A stretch of 5,344 bases of DNA, taken from contig JACDGO010000024.1 in assembly GCA_013821585.1 (NCBI GenBank), positions 7,513 through 12,856 on the forward strand, read 5' to 3'. Shown one piece after another: positions 1-5,344 of the stretch (positions are counted from its first letter, which is position 1; each line of letters opens with the position of its first letter). The stretch is from Sphingomonadaceae bacterium (GTDB lineage: Bacteria; Pseudomonadota; Alphaproteobacteria; Sphingomonadales; Sphingomonadaceae). The translations under genes and the position numbers were made by a program. The notes beneath the pieces are model-generated. The model had not been told where the DNA came from and searched no databases. It saw only the letters and a list, made by a program, of their open reading frames with translations.

Positions 1-243
1 CCAGCCGTCGTTGATCACGGCACGCCGGTCGATCGGCACTCGTTGCAGCCGTTCGGCGACCCGCCCGGTCGTCACCACGAGTTCATCCCTAAACGCCGGC
101 GCATTCTTCTCGCAAGCCGATGCGCGATCCCCAGGTCGGCCGCCTGGACGTGCAGCTTTGCGGCTGCGACCGGAGCGGCCATCGCCATCGCGTGACCAAG
201 CACTATGCTTGCCCTCGACGTGTGGGTTGCCAGACTTGCCCAT
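1..243 (-). pseudogene. Partial, probably frameshifted start of a TonB-dependent receptor (runs off left edge)
   Basis: A leftward gene seems to start at the ATG at 243-241, seven bases after a strong AGGAGG, and one frame stays open to the window edge (81 codons). The coding signal is split. In the start frame, residues from about position 205 to 115 are an implausible Arg/Gly/Ser-rich stretch with GC3 near 45% by hand count. The neighbouring frame there (about 206-105) has GC3 near 70% and reads VLGHAMAMAAPVAAA, like the end of a signal peptide, followed by KLHVQAADLG. From about 90 to 31 the start frame reads DELVVTTGRVAERLQRVPI. This resembles the (E)IVVTxxRxxExxQxVPI stretch that opens the plug of outer-membrane TonB-dependent receptors, which import siderophores, sugars or aromatics. 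Two compensating frameshifts would rebuild one signal-peptide-bearing N-terminus. The gene is therefore decayed, or the sequence has indel errors. Only the N-terminus is visible, so the receptor call is moderate and its substrate unknown. Confidence 0.45.
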
Positions 244-250
244 GATGGCG

Positions 251-260
251 CCTCCTCTCC
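251..260 (-). promoter_or_regulatory. Strong ribosome binding site for the leftward gene starting at 243
   Basis: On the minus strand these bases read GGAGAGGAGG. The AGGAGG core (256-251) lies 7 nt before the ATG at 243-241, which is an ideal spacing. It is the best Shine-Dalgarno in the window. It is the main reason to believe that a real gene starts here, even though the frame downstream looks damaged. Confidence 0.65.
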
Positions 261-294
261 AGCCGGCTAACAACGAGCCCGTGAGTGAATAGTG

Positions 295-327
295 TATGAT
301 ACGTATCGTATCGAAAATCATCGTCAA
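295..327 (-). promoter_or_regulatory. Putative promoter and palindromic operator for the leftward gene at the left edge
   Basis: This AT-rich island stands out from the GC-rich surroundings. On the minus strand it holds TTGACG (327-322), a good -35 match. TATCAT (301-296) is the clearest -10-like hexamer, but at about 20 bp spacing, longer than usual. The perfect 10-bp palindrome GATACGTATC spans 298-307. A longer arm from 295 to 310 pairs at all but one position pair. CGTAT repeats directly at 302-311. A dyad placed over the -10 is typical of a repressor operator, and the regulator is not identifiable here. The region lies directly after the iorB stop and about 50-80 bp before the start at 243, as expected for that gene's own promoter. 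No hairpin with a T-run terminates the iorB transcript before it. Confidence 0.4.
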
Positions 328-331
328 GCAA

Positions 332-1822
332 TTAATTTGCGGAAACTTCTCTACCGGATCGCCCGATGACGTCGGCCAAAATGCTTTTAGAAAGGGCGCG
401 TATATGCGCAGCCGAACCAGTTTGACCGGTAACGACGCGAGAGGCGGCGATGACTCGATTAAAATTGGCGAGGCTTCGTTCGAACGTTTCTCCGTAGCCC
501 TTGATCAACCGCTGCGCGCGGACAATCTCGATCGCCAGCGGAGGGTCGGCTGGCGCGACCTCACGCACGAGCGCCAGCCATCCCTCGATCCGCACCCGTT
601 CCTCGTGATAGCGGAGGGTGCGACGCCTCATGTGCCGCAGCCCGGCCACGATGCGCAAGGTGAGGAACCAGCGCAAGCTCGTTACCTCGACATGTCGCCC
701 GCGCGCGAACAGTGGCTCGAGTCGAAGACGAAGACCTCGCCGCTCATAGATCGCCCGGCCGATCCCGGCGGGCAGCGTCTCGCACACTTCCTGCAAGCGC
801 GGGTGCATATATTCCGTTACCCGCATAACCTGGTCCGGCTGCACGTCGACCTCGGCGGCCACGCGCGCGAAACGGGTCGCGCGGATTTTCAGGTCGGCGA
901 CGCGGATCGTGTCTTCGTACGCCATCCATAGCGCCAGGTGGCGCGCGGTCTCCCGCGTGAGGGCGTGACCCTCGTCTCCATTGTCCATCGACGCGATCGC
1001 CGCCAGTCGATCGAGATAGAGCGCTGCGTAGTCGCGGTCCTGATAGTCCATCAAACGTCGCGCGCCCTCCATCGCGAAGGGATGTGCTTCAAGCGGCAGC
1101 TCGGTTTCGATCCTCGCCGCGAGCGCCCGGCCGGCCGTCGTCGTCGGCACTGGCGGTTTGGCCGCGGCGACGATCGTCTCCGCTCGCTTCCGAGCTCGTT
1201 CCAGGCCTAGGGCAAAACCCTTGAGGTTCGCGGGCACGGCCTTGCCACCAGAGCGGATTGCGTCTTCGAAAGCCTCACGCGCGAACGGCAACGCGCCGCT
1301 CCCGGCGACCGCGCCGAACATGATCGAACTGATAACGCTACCTGCCTCGACGGCGGCGGCATCCATGTCGAAACCGATAAAGCGTTTGGCCCGGCGCTCG
1401 GCGACGGCAAGGATTTTTTCGCCATTGCCAATACCGTTGCCGATGGCCGATTTCTCAGAGATAGCATAAATGCGGTGCGTCGATCCGATCAGCGTCGTCC
1501 GGTCGGCCGAGACGAAACCACGTAGGATGGCGCGGCCGGTTTCCATCAGTTCTGACGCGATCACGACATCGACGTCGCCGGGGACAGGATTCAACGCGAG
1601 GATCGGTGCGCCGCGATTGTCGCCAGCCTCCGACCCGATCATTTCAATGTAGTAGACCGTGGATCCGGTGCGCTGCGCCACGCCCGGCACCGACGTGCCT
1701 TGCGCGTAGTAGCCGTTGCGGCGGGCGACATCGATCATCCAGTCGGCAAGCACGCCACCGCCCTGCCCGCCCAATGCCATGATCGCGACGGTAATCCGTT
1801 CGCGATGAACGATCGCATTCAT
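332..1822 (-). CDS. iorB: Indolepyruvate oxidoreductase subunit beta (2-keto acid oxidoreductase gamma-domain protein)
   Basis: This is the small subunit of an IorAB-type 2-keto acid:ferredoxin oxidoreductase. It pairs with IorA in the cytoplasm to oxidatively decarboxylate an aryl-pyruvate (indolepyruvate or phenylpyruvate in characterised relatives) to the acyl-CoA. The N-terminus shows the classical pyruvate-ferredoxin oxidoreductase gamma-domain signature: GGQGGGVLADW at residues 18-28, then QGTSVPGVAQRTGSTVYY at 41-58. That domain extends to about residue 200. At 496 aa the protein is far longer than archaeal IorB (about 200 aa). The extra, charged, largely helical-looking C-terminal region (about 215-496) matches what I know of long bacterial IorB proteins and has no motif I can assign. 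I chose the ATG at 1822-1820 because it overlaps the iorA stop as TGATG and sits just before the conserved fold. An upstream in-frame ATG at 1912 would only add 30 residues overlapping iorA. Shine-Dalgarno pairing is poor, so translation is probably coupled to iorA. Confidence 0.88.
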   Translation of the reverse strand: MNAIVHRERITVAIMALGGQGGGVLADWMIDVARRNGYYAQGTSVPGVAQRTGSTVYYIEMIGSEAGDNRGAPILALNPVPGDVDVVIASELMETGRAILRGFVSADRTTLIGSTHRIYAISEKSAIGNGIGNGEKILAVAERRAKRFIGFDMDAAAVEAGSVISSIMFGAVAGSGALPFAREAFEDAIRSGGKAVPANLKGFALGLERARKRAETIVAAAKPPVPTTTAGRALAARIETELPLEAHPFAMEGARRLMDYQDRDYAALYLDRLAAIASMDNGDEGHALTRETARHLALWMAYEDTIRVADLKIRATRFARVAAEVDVQPDQVMRVTEYMHPRLQEVCETLPAGIGRAIYERRGLRLRLEPLFARGRHVEVTSLRWFLTLRIVAGLRHMRRRTLRYHEERVRIEGWLALVREVAPADPPLAIEIVRAQRLIKGYGETFERSLANFNRVIAASRVVTGQTGSAAHIRALSKSILADVIGRSGREVSAN

Positions 1823-3960
1823 CAAAATGCCCGCGCGGCGAGGGCGGTCGCGTGACGATGCTGGAGAAAGCTGATGACGGCGGTCCTCAACCGCTGTTTG
1901 AAGCGATCCCAACCGCTCGGGTTAGTGATGATGCGAGCCTTGTAGAAGGACGGACACAGGATCGCGGCGTGTGCGACTTCTCCGCAATTGCCGCACCCGA
2001 CACAGCTGTTGTCGATGTGAGTGACGGGGTCCTGCCGCAACGGGTCGGGGTTGGCTTTTATTGATAGTGACGGACAGCCGGATAACCGGATGCACGCATG
2101 ATCGCCCGTGCAGGTATCGGGATCGACACCGAACCGTTCACGGACCACCCGCCTCCCATCTTTCAGCGCTTTCGCCAGCAGTGGTCTCATCCGCCGTTGC
2201 TTGTTGAGCATGCATTCTGACTGAGCGACGATGACTTTCGGTCCGCCCTCTGAAGCAGTCAGTGCCTCCTTCAACGTGTCGCGCATCTTCGCCACGTCGT
2301 AGGTTCGCGTGAGCGTGCGCGCCCAGGTAACACCGATGCCCCGCAGCGCCTTCTCGATCGGATTCTTGGTCCGCCGAGTCGCGTTGTCCGCATGTGACGA
2401 CAGGATGTCTTGTCCACCGGTCGCCGCCGAATAACCGTTATCGACGATGATCGTGACGCCATCATTCTGGTTGAAGACGGCGCTGCCAATCCCCGACGTC
2501 AGCCCGTTGTGCCAAAAACCGCCATCTCCCATCATCGCAACCGTGCGCCGTCCGTCCGGGCCGGCGGTCGGTTTGAATGCCGATGCGCCGGCCGTGCCGA
2601 GGCCATAGCCCATCGTCGTGTTGCCGATGTGGAAGGGCGGCAGGATCGAAAACAAGTGGCAACCGATATCTGCGGAGACGTGCAGATCGCCAAGTTCGCG
2701 CTGCACGAGCTTCATCGCCGAGAAGATCGGCCGCTCCGGGCAACCGGTACAGAAACCCGCGGGGCGCTGCGGCACTTCGGTCACGATTTCCGGGTCGGGG
2801 ACAACCGGTTGGGGGGGGCTTGGCGCACGTTCCGGCGCCCAGGTGCGCAAAAACGCAATCAATCCGGCTAGCAATGCCTGGCCGGTATATTCGCCGGCAC
2901 GCGGCAGCACATCTTTACCGACAATGCGCGTCTGCAAATCCGCGCGGCGCACCAGCGTGTTGAGCTCATGCTCGATGAATTCCGGCTGTCCCTCCTCGAC
3001 GATCAGCACGGCGCGTTTGCCCGCGCAGAACGCGGACACCTCTTCGGGGATCAGCGGATAGGTGACGTTCAGGCAGTAAACCGGCACTCGGGCATGCCCG
3101 AAATCGTCCGATAGTCCGGCAAGCTCCAGCGCGCGGTTGAGCATGTTGAAGAGGCCGCCCTGGACGATGATGCCGATGTCGTCGCCCTCCGGGCCAAAGT
3201 GCTCGTTTAGCCGCTGCTCGGCAATGAAACGCAGCGCCGCCGGCCAACGCTGCTCGATCTTTTCTACTTCATGAAGGAAATTGGCGGGCGGCAGCACGAT
3301 ACGGTCGAGCGTCCGCACGGGGTTCGCGGCGGCTTGGCCGACGGTCAACGACGGACGTTTGTTGTCCTTGGCGACAAAACTGCCGGTAACGTGGCAGGCG
3401 CGCACACGCAGTTCCAGCATGACAGGAGTGTTGGATGCCTCCGACAGCGCGAAGCCCTGCTCCACCATCTCGACAATCGAGGGAAGATTGGGGCGGGGGT
3501 CGAGCAGCCATATCTGGGATTTCATCGCGAACGCATGGGTGCGTTCCTGCATGATGGAGGAGCCCTCGCCGTAATCCTCGCCGACGATGATCAACGCGCC
3601 GCCGGTGACGCCGCCGCTGGCGACGTTCGACAGCGCGTCGGACGCGACGTTGGTGCCGACCACCGACTTCCAGGCGACGGCGCCGCGGAGGGGGTAATTG
3701 ACAGATGCCGCCAGCATAGCCGCGGCGGTCGCCTCGGACGCCGAGGATACGAAATGGACGCCTAGTTCCTTGAGCAACGGGTCCACGTCGGCGAACACAT
3801 CCATCAGGTGGCTGATCGGAGAACCCTGGTACCCGCCGACATAGGCGACGCCCGACTGAAGCAGCGCTTTGGTGACCGCGAGAATACCCTCGCCCTGGAA
3901 TGTTTCGCCGGCGCCGAGCCGGAGATGCTCGACCTCCTTCTTGAACGACCGTTCCGCCAT
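1822..3960 (-). CDS. iorA: Indolepyruvate ferredoxin oxidoreductase subunit alpha (thiamine diphosphate and Fe-S subunit)
   Basis: This is the catalytic subunit of the 2-keto acid oxidoreductase. It binds thiamine diphosphate, decarboxylates an aryl-pyruvate with CoA, and passes electrons to ferredoxin. At 712 aa it is near or slightly above the usual IorA length. The order of parts is: pyrimidine-binding domain about 20-250 (GYQGSPISHLMD at 43-54, with E76 as candidate cofactor glutamate); middle domain about 260-375; Pro-rich linker 376-395; diphosphate-binding domain about 400-590 with CTGCP (404-408), DIGCH (431-435) and the GDG...DN motif (478-508); and a C-terminal ferredoxin-like domain about 610-680. 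The second Fe-S motif is complete (C653, C656, C659, C669-P). In the first motif, C617-x2-D620-x2-C623-x5-C629-P, aspartate replaces the middle cysteine. The start lies 6 nt after the upstream cyclase stop, with only weak Shine-Dalgarno complementarity, and the stop overlaps the iorB ATG. The native acceptor and exact keto acid cannot be read from sequence. Confidence 0.92.
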   Translation of the reverse strand: MAERSFKKEVEHLRLGAGETFQGEGILAVTKALLQSGVAYVGGYQGSPISHLMDVFADVDPLLKELGVHFVSSASEATAAAMLAASVNYPLRGAVAWKSVVGTNVASDALSNVASGGVTGGALIIVGEDYGEGSSIMQERTHAFAMKSQIWLLDPRPNLPSIVEMVEQGFALSEASNTPVMLELRVRACHVTGSFVAKDNKRPSLTVGQAAANPVRTLDRIVLPPANFLHEVEKIEQRWPAALRFIAEQRLNEHFGPEGDDIGIIVQGGLFNMLNRALELAGLSDDFGHARVPVYCLNVTYPLIPEEVSAFCAGKRAVLIVEEGQPEFIEHELNTLVRRADLQTRIVGKDVLPRAGEYTGQALLAGLIAFLRTWAPERAPSPPQPVVPDPEIVTEVPQRPAGFCTGCPERPIFSAMKLVQRELGDLHVSADIGCHLFSILPPFHIGNTTMGYGLGTAGASAFKPTAGPDGRRTVAMMGDGGFWHNGLTSGIGSAVFNQNDGVTIIVDNGYSAATGGQDILSSHADNATRRTKNPIEKALRGIGVTWARTLTRTYDVAKMRDTLKEALTASEGGPKVIVAQSECMLNKQRRMRPLLAKALKDGRRVVRERFGVDPDTCTGDHACIRLSGCPSLSIKANPDPLRQDPVTHIDNSCVGCGNCGEVAHAAILCPSFYKARIITNPSGWDRFKQRLRTAVISFLQHRHATALAARAF

Positions 3961-3966
3961 GTCAGA

Positions 3967-4740
3967 TCACGCGGCGACGAATGCGAGAACTCGCAGCGGG
4001 CTGCCCGACCCGCCGCCGATCTTGAGCGGAGCCGCCACGATCACCGCGCCAGTAGGCGGAAGCTGATCGAGATTTTCGAGGCACTGGAGCCCGTAGCGGC
4101 CCGCGCCGTGAAACAGGGTGTGCGCCGGGTACGCGGGATCCATCAGATGCGCCTGCCCGGCGTCCGTCCCGATCGTTTCGACACCGAAGCCGTGTGCGTC
4201 GCGTTCTTCGATCAAGAAGCGGACTGCTTGCGGATCGGGTCCAGGCGTATGCGCGCCATCCTCGCGTCGGTTGACGTAATCTTCAACCGATCGCTTCGAC
4301 CAGTCGGTGCGGAACAGCACCCAAGCGCGCCGGGGAATCCGACCGTACCGAGCCTCCCAAGCCTCGATGAACGAGACGGTCAGCTGGAAATCGGGATCGG
4401 CGGCGCATTCGGCCGACGCGTCGATCACGACCGCGGGACCGACGAAATCCGCTGGTGCGATGCTGTCGACGGTATTGTTGGGCAGGTCCTTACCCGTCAC
4501 CCAGTGGACGGGCGCATCGAAATGCGTGCCCGTATGCTCGCCCGTCGTGAAATTGTTCCAGTGCCAAGCGACGCCGCGCTCGTCGTAGCGCGAGATTTCT
4601 TCACGGCTGAAAGGCGCCGTCTGCCCGAATTCCTCAGGCAGGATCAGAACCGGCGTATCCTCCGACAACGTCTGCGTAAGGTCGATCGTTCGGATCGACC
4701 CGTCGGCGACCGATCGGGCAAAATCCTCGAGTGTCGTCAT
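3967..4740 (-). CDS. Cyclase family metal-dependent hydrolase (kynurenine formamidase / isatin hydrolase superfamily)
   Basis: The protein has 257 aa and no signal peptide, so it is cytoplasmic. It belongs to the cyclase superfamily (PF04199-like), whose members hydrolyse amides, lactams or esters with a divalent metal, for example N-formylkynurenine by KynB and isatin by isatin hydrolase. The signature H-x-G-T-H-x-D-x-P-x-H is intact as HTGTHFDAPVH (residues 69-79) and gives the metal ligands. Further conserved points are GTD (191-193), H207 in PAHTLFH, and E222 in CLENLDQLP, the likely catalytic His and Glu. The protein is longer than typical KynB (about 210 aa), with an extra N-terminal segment and a 35-residue stretch around 135-170, so true kynurenine formamidase activity is doubtful and I give no symbol. 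The ATG is preceded by GGGAGA at 6 nt. This is the promoter-proximal gene of the leftward operon with iorA and iorB, which suggests that its product feeds the same aromatic or indolic pathway. Confidence 0.88.
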   Translation of the reverse strand: MTTLEDFARSVADGSIRTIDLTQTLSEDTPVLILPEEFGQTAPFSREEISRYDERGVAWHWNNFTTGEHTGTHFDAPVHWVTGKDLPNNTVDSIAPADFVGPAVVIDASAECAADPDFQLTVSFIEAWEARYGRIPRRAWVLFRTDWSKRSVEDYVNRREDGAHTPGPDPQAVRFLIEERDAHGFGVETIGTDAGQAHLMDPAYPAHTLFHGAGRYGLQCLENLDQLPPTGAVIVAAPLKIGGGSGSPLRVLAFVAA

Positions 4741-4746
4741 CAGCCA

Positions 4747-4752
4747 TCTCCC
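4747..4752 (-). promoter_or_regulatory. Ribosome binding site of the cyclase gene
   Basis: On the minus strand this reads GGGAGA and ends 6 nt before the ATG at 4740-4738. It supports that start codon. It is the only good Shine-Dalgarno in the three-gene operon, which fits coupled translation of the two ior genes behind it. Confidence 0.55.
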
Positions 4753-4762
4753 GCGGTGATCT

Positions 4763-4781
4763 CATGCCGAGTCGGCCCATG
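4763..4781. repeat. Short inverted repeat in the operon leader
   Basis: GCCGA-G-TCGGC (4766-4776) is a perfect 5-bp-arm dyad. It is flanked by CATG on both sides (4763-4766 and 4778-4781) with a one-base bulge. It lies between the putative leftward -10 and the cyclase Shine-Dalgarno. It could form a small hairpin in the 5' leader or be a second protein site. The loop would be very tight, so a DNA site is as likely as an RNA hairpin. Short dyads of this kind also arise by chance in GC-rich DNA. Confidence 0.25.
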
Positions 4782-4785
4782 CCAA

Positions 4786-4791
4786 ATATTA
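4786..4791 (-). promoter_or_regulatory. Putative -10 element of the cyclase-iorA-iorB operon
   Basis: On the minus strand this reads TAATAT, close to TATAAT, inside the only AT-rich stretch of the divergent intergenic region. No consensus -35 lies 17 bp upstream (the hexamer there reads ATCAAA), so an activator or an alphaproteobacterial relaxed promoter is possible. The MarR-type dyad at 4791-4806 fills the upstream spacer, so a bound regulator would block RNA polymerase. A transcript starting about 7 nt downstream would have a leader of roughly 40 nt. Confidence 0.35.
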
Positions 4792-4806
4792 CTTGATTAT
4801 GCAAGT
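4791..4806. promoter_or_regulatory. Putative MarR-type operator
   Basis: ACTTG (4791-4795) and CAAGT (4802-4806) form a perfect inverted repeat with a 6-bp spacer, 16 bp in total. This size and spacing fit a winged-helix MarR dimer, and TTG-N6-CAA half sites are common for the family. It sits between the divergent marR-type gene (47 bp before its start) and the leftward operon (51 bp before the cyclase start), overlapping the putative leftward promoter. Autoregulation plus control of the operon is the natural reading, inferred from position and symmetry only. Confidence 0.5.
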
Positions 4807-4852
4807 TTTTTGATGCGTTGCGGAATGCCCGGCCGGTAGGTACGCCGCGCGC

Positions 4853-5341
4853 ATGGCGAAAACCCGCAACTCATTGGACCAGCGACCTTTGGGTAACCCC
4901 GGATCGGGCGCGTTCAGGGTGGATCGCTACCCTTTTTACCTGCTTAATCGCGCGCTCGGCCACTATAATGTCGTGATCAGTGCACGGTTGCGCGGCATCG
5001 CTATCGACATCCCGACCTGGCGGGTCCTGATGGTGCTCGGCGAACGGTCGCCGCGCAGCATAGGCCAGATCGCCGAGGCGAGCGTTATCAAGTTATCGAC
5101 GATGATGCGGATCCTCGAACGCATGGCTGATGCGGGCCTCGTGACGTCCGCGCCCTCCACGCTAGATGCCCGAGTGACAGAAGTGTTCCTGTCGAACGCC
5201 GGCCGCGGGAAAGTGGTAGAAGCACGAGCGGCGACCGCACCGGTATACGCGGCGGCGATAGGCGGGTTTTCCGCCGTGGACTTCGACCGGATGATCATGT
5301 TGCTCGGGCGCCTCCACGATAATCTGACCGGCATGGAGTGA
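4853..5341 (+). CDS. MarR family transcriptional regulator
   Basis: This 162-aa protein is complete at both ends and of normal MarR length. The order of parts is: a variable N-terminus (1-23); a dimerisation helix (about 24-45, YPFYLLNRALGHY); a winged helix-turn-helix (about 53-118), with PTWRVLMVLGE (54-64), SIGQIAEASVIKLSTMMRILERMADAGLV carrying the recognition helix (about 79-92), and the wing motif D105-x-R107 in LDARVTEVFLSNAGR; then C-terminal dimerisation helices (about 119-160). Such proteins usually repress their own and a divergent operon and release DNA when a phenolic or other aromatic acid binds. The divergent cyclase-iorAB operon and the dyad at 4791-4806 fit that arrangement. 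The Shine-Dalgarno is weak (TAGG, 12 nt before the ATG), but the first ATG fits the domain best and a shorter start would begin to cut the first helix. The ligand cannot be predicted. Confidence 0.9.
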   Translation: MAKTRNSLDQRPLGNPGSGAFRVDRYPFYLLNRALGHYNVVISARLRGIAIDIPTWRVLMVLGERSPRSIGQIAEASVIKLSTMMRILERMADAGLVTSAPSTLDARVTEVFLSNAGRGKVVEARAATAPVYAAAIGGFSAVDFDRMIMLLGRLHDNLTGME

Positions 5342-5344
5342 GCT

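Noticed and set aside
11..292. Plus-strand open frame of 93 codons at the left edge
   Set aside because: It is Ser/Arg/Pro-rich with no motif. The minus strand over the same bases has a strong Shine-Dalgarno and receptor-like sequence, which explains the region better.
310..340. Possible terminator after iorB
   Set aside because: The AT-rich stretch with GCAA-N5-TTGC-like symmetry has no GC-rich stem followed by a T-run in the leftward direction. It looks more like a promoter region.
296..931. Plus-strand open frame of 211 codons antisense to the end of iorB
   Set aside because: It is low in hydrophobic core patterns, lacks a domain and covers a confirmed coding region. Such frames are common opposite GC-rich genes.
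1823..1912. Upstream start that would lengthen IorB by 30 residues
   Set aside because: The extra residues overlap the iorA coding region in another frame and do not resemble the family N-terminus. The TGATG junction start is more natural.
3967..4740. Naming the cyclase gene kynB (kynurenine formamidase)
   Set aside because: The metal-binding motif is shared by the whole superfamily, the protein is about 45 residues longer than KynB, and no kynureninase or tryptophan dioxygenase gene is next to it.
3808..4839. Long plus-strand open frame of 343 codons antisense to the cyclase gene and the start of iorA
   Set aside because: It lies opposite two well-supported genes with clear motifs, has no recognisable domain, is rich in Arg/Asp as expected of a reverse-complement reading of GC-rich genes, and has no convincing ribosome-binding site.

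Overview
The window looks like chromosomal DNA from a high-GC alphaproteobacterium. A sphingomonad-type host (Sphingomonas/Sphingobium/Novosphingobium group) is my best guess. The reasons are strongly GC-biased third codon positions, a probable TonB-dependent receptor start at the left edge, and the style of the protein sequences. No phage, insertion sequence, CRISPR or RNA gene signal was found.

Layout from left to right. Positions 1-243 (minus strand) hold the first part of a leftward gene that leaves the window. It has a very good Shine-Dalgarno, but its coding signal jumps between two frames, and it resembles the signal peptide and plug start of a TonB-dependent receptor, so it is probably broken or carries sequence errors. 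Positions 244-331 are an AT-rich control region with a -35-like TTGACG and a strong palindrome around GATACGTATC. Positions 332-4740 are a tight leftward three-gene operon: a metal-dependent cyclase-family hydrolase (4740-3967), then iorA (3960-1822) and iorB (1822-332). These iorAB genes encode the two subunits of an indolepyruvate:ferredoxin-oxidoreductase-type 2-keto acid oxidoreductase. Gaps are 6 nt between cyclase and iorA, and a one-base TGATG overlap between iorA and iorB. Positions 4741-4852 are a divergent promoter region with a MarR-type inverted repeat (ACTTG-N6-CAAGT). Positions 4853-5341 (plus strand) encode a complete MarR-family regulator.

How the genes may work together (inference). 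The MarR protein likely controls both itself and the divergent cyclase-iorA-iorB operon through the inverted repeat, with a small aromatic or acidic ligand as inducer. The cyclase would open or hydrolyse an amide, lactam or lactone, as kynurenine formamidase and isatin hydrolase of this superfamily do. IorAB would oxidatively decarboxylate an aryl-pyruvate to an aryl-acetyl-CoA with reduction of ferredoxin. Together they suggest a compact catabolic module for an indolic or other aromatic compound. I cannot name its substrate from sequence alone. Notable details are an aspartate in place of one cluster-binding cysteine in the IorA ferredoxin domain, a long C-terminal extension on IorB, and an uninterrupted run of eight C within iorA.
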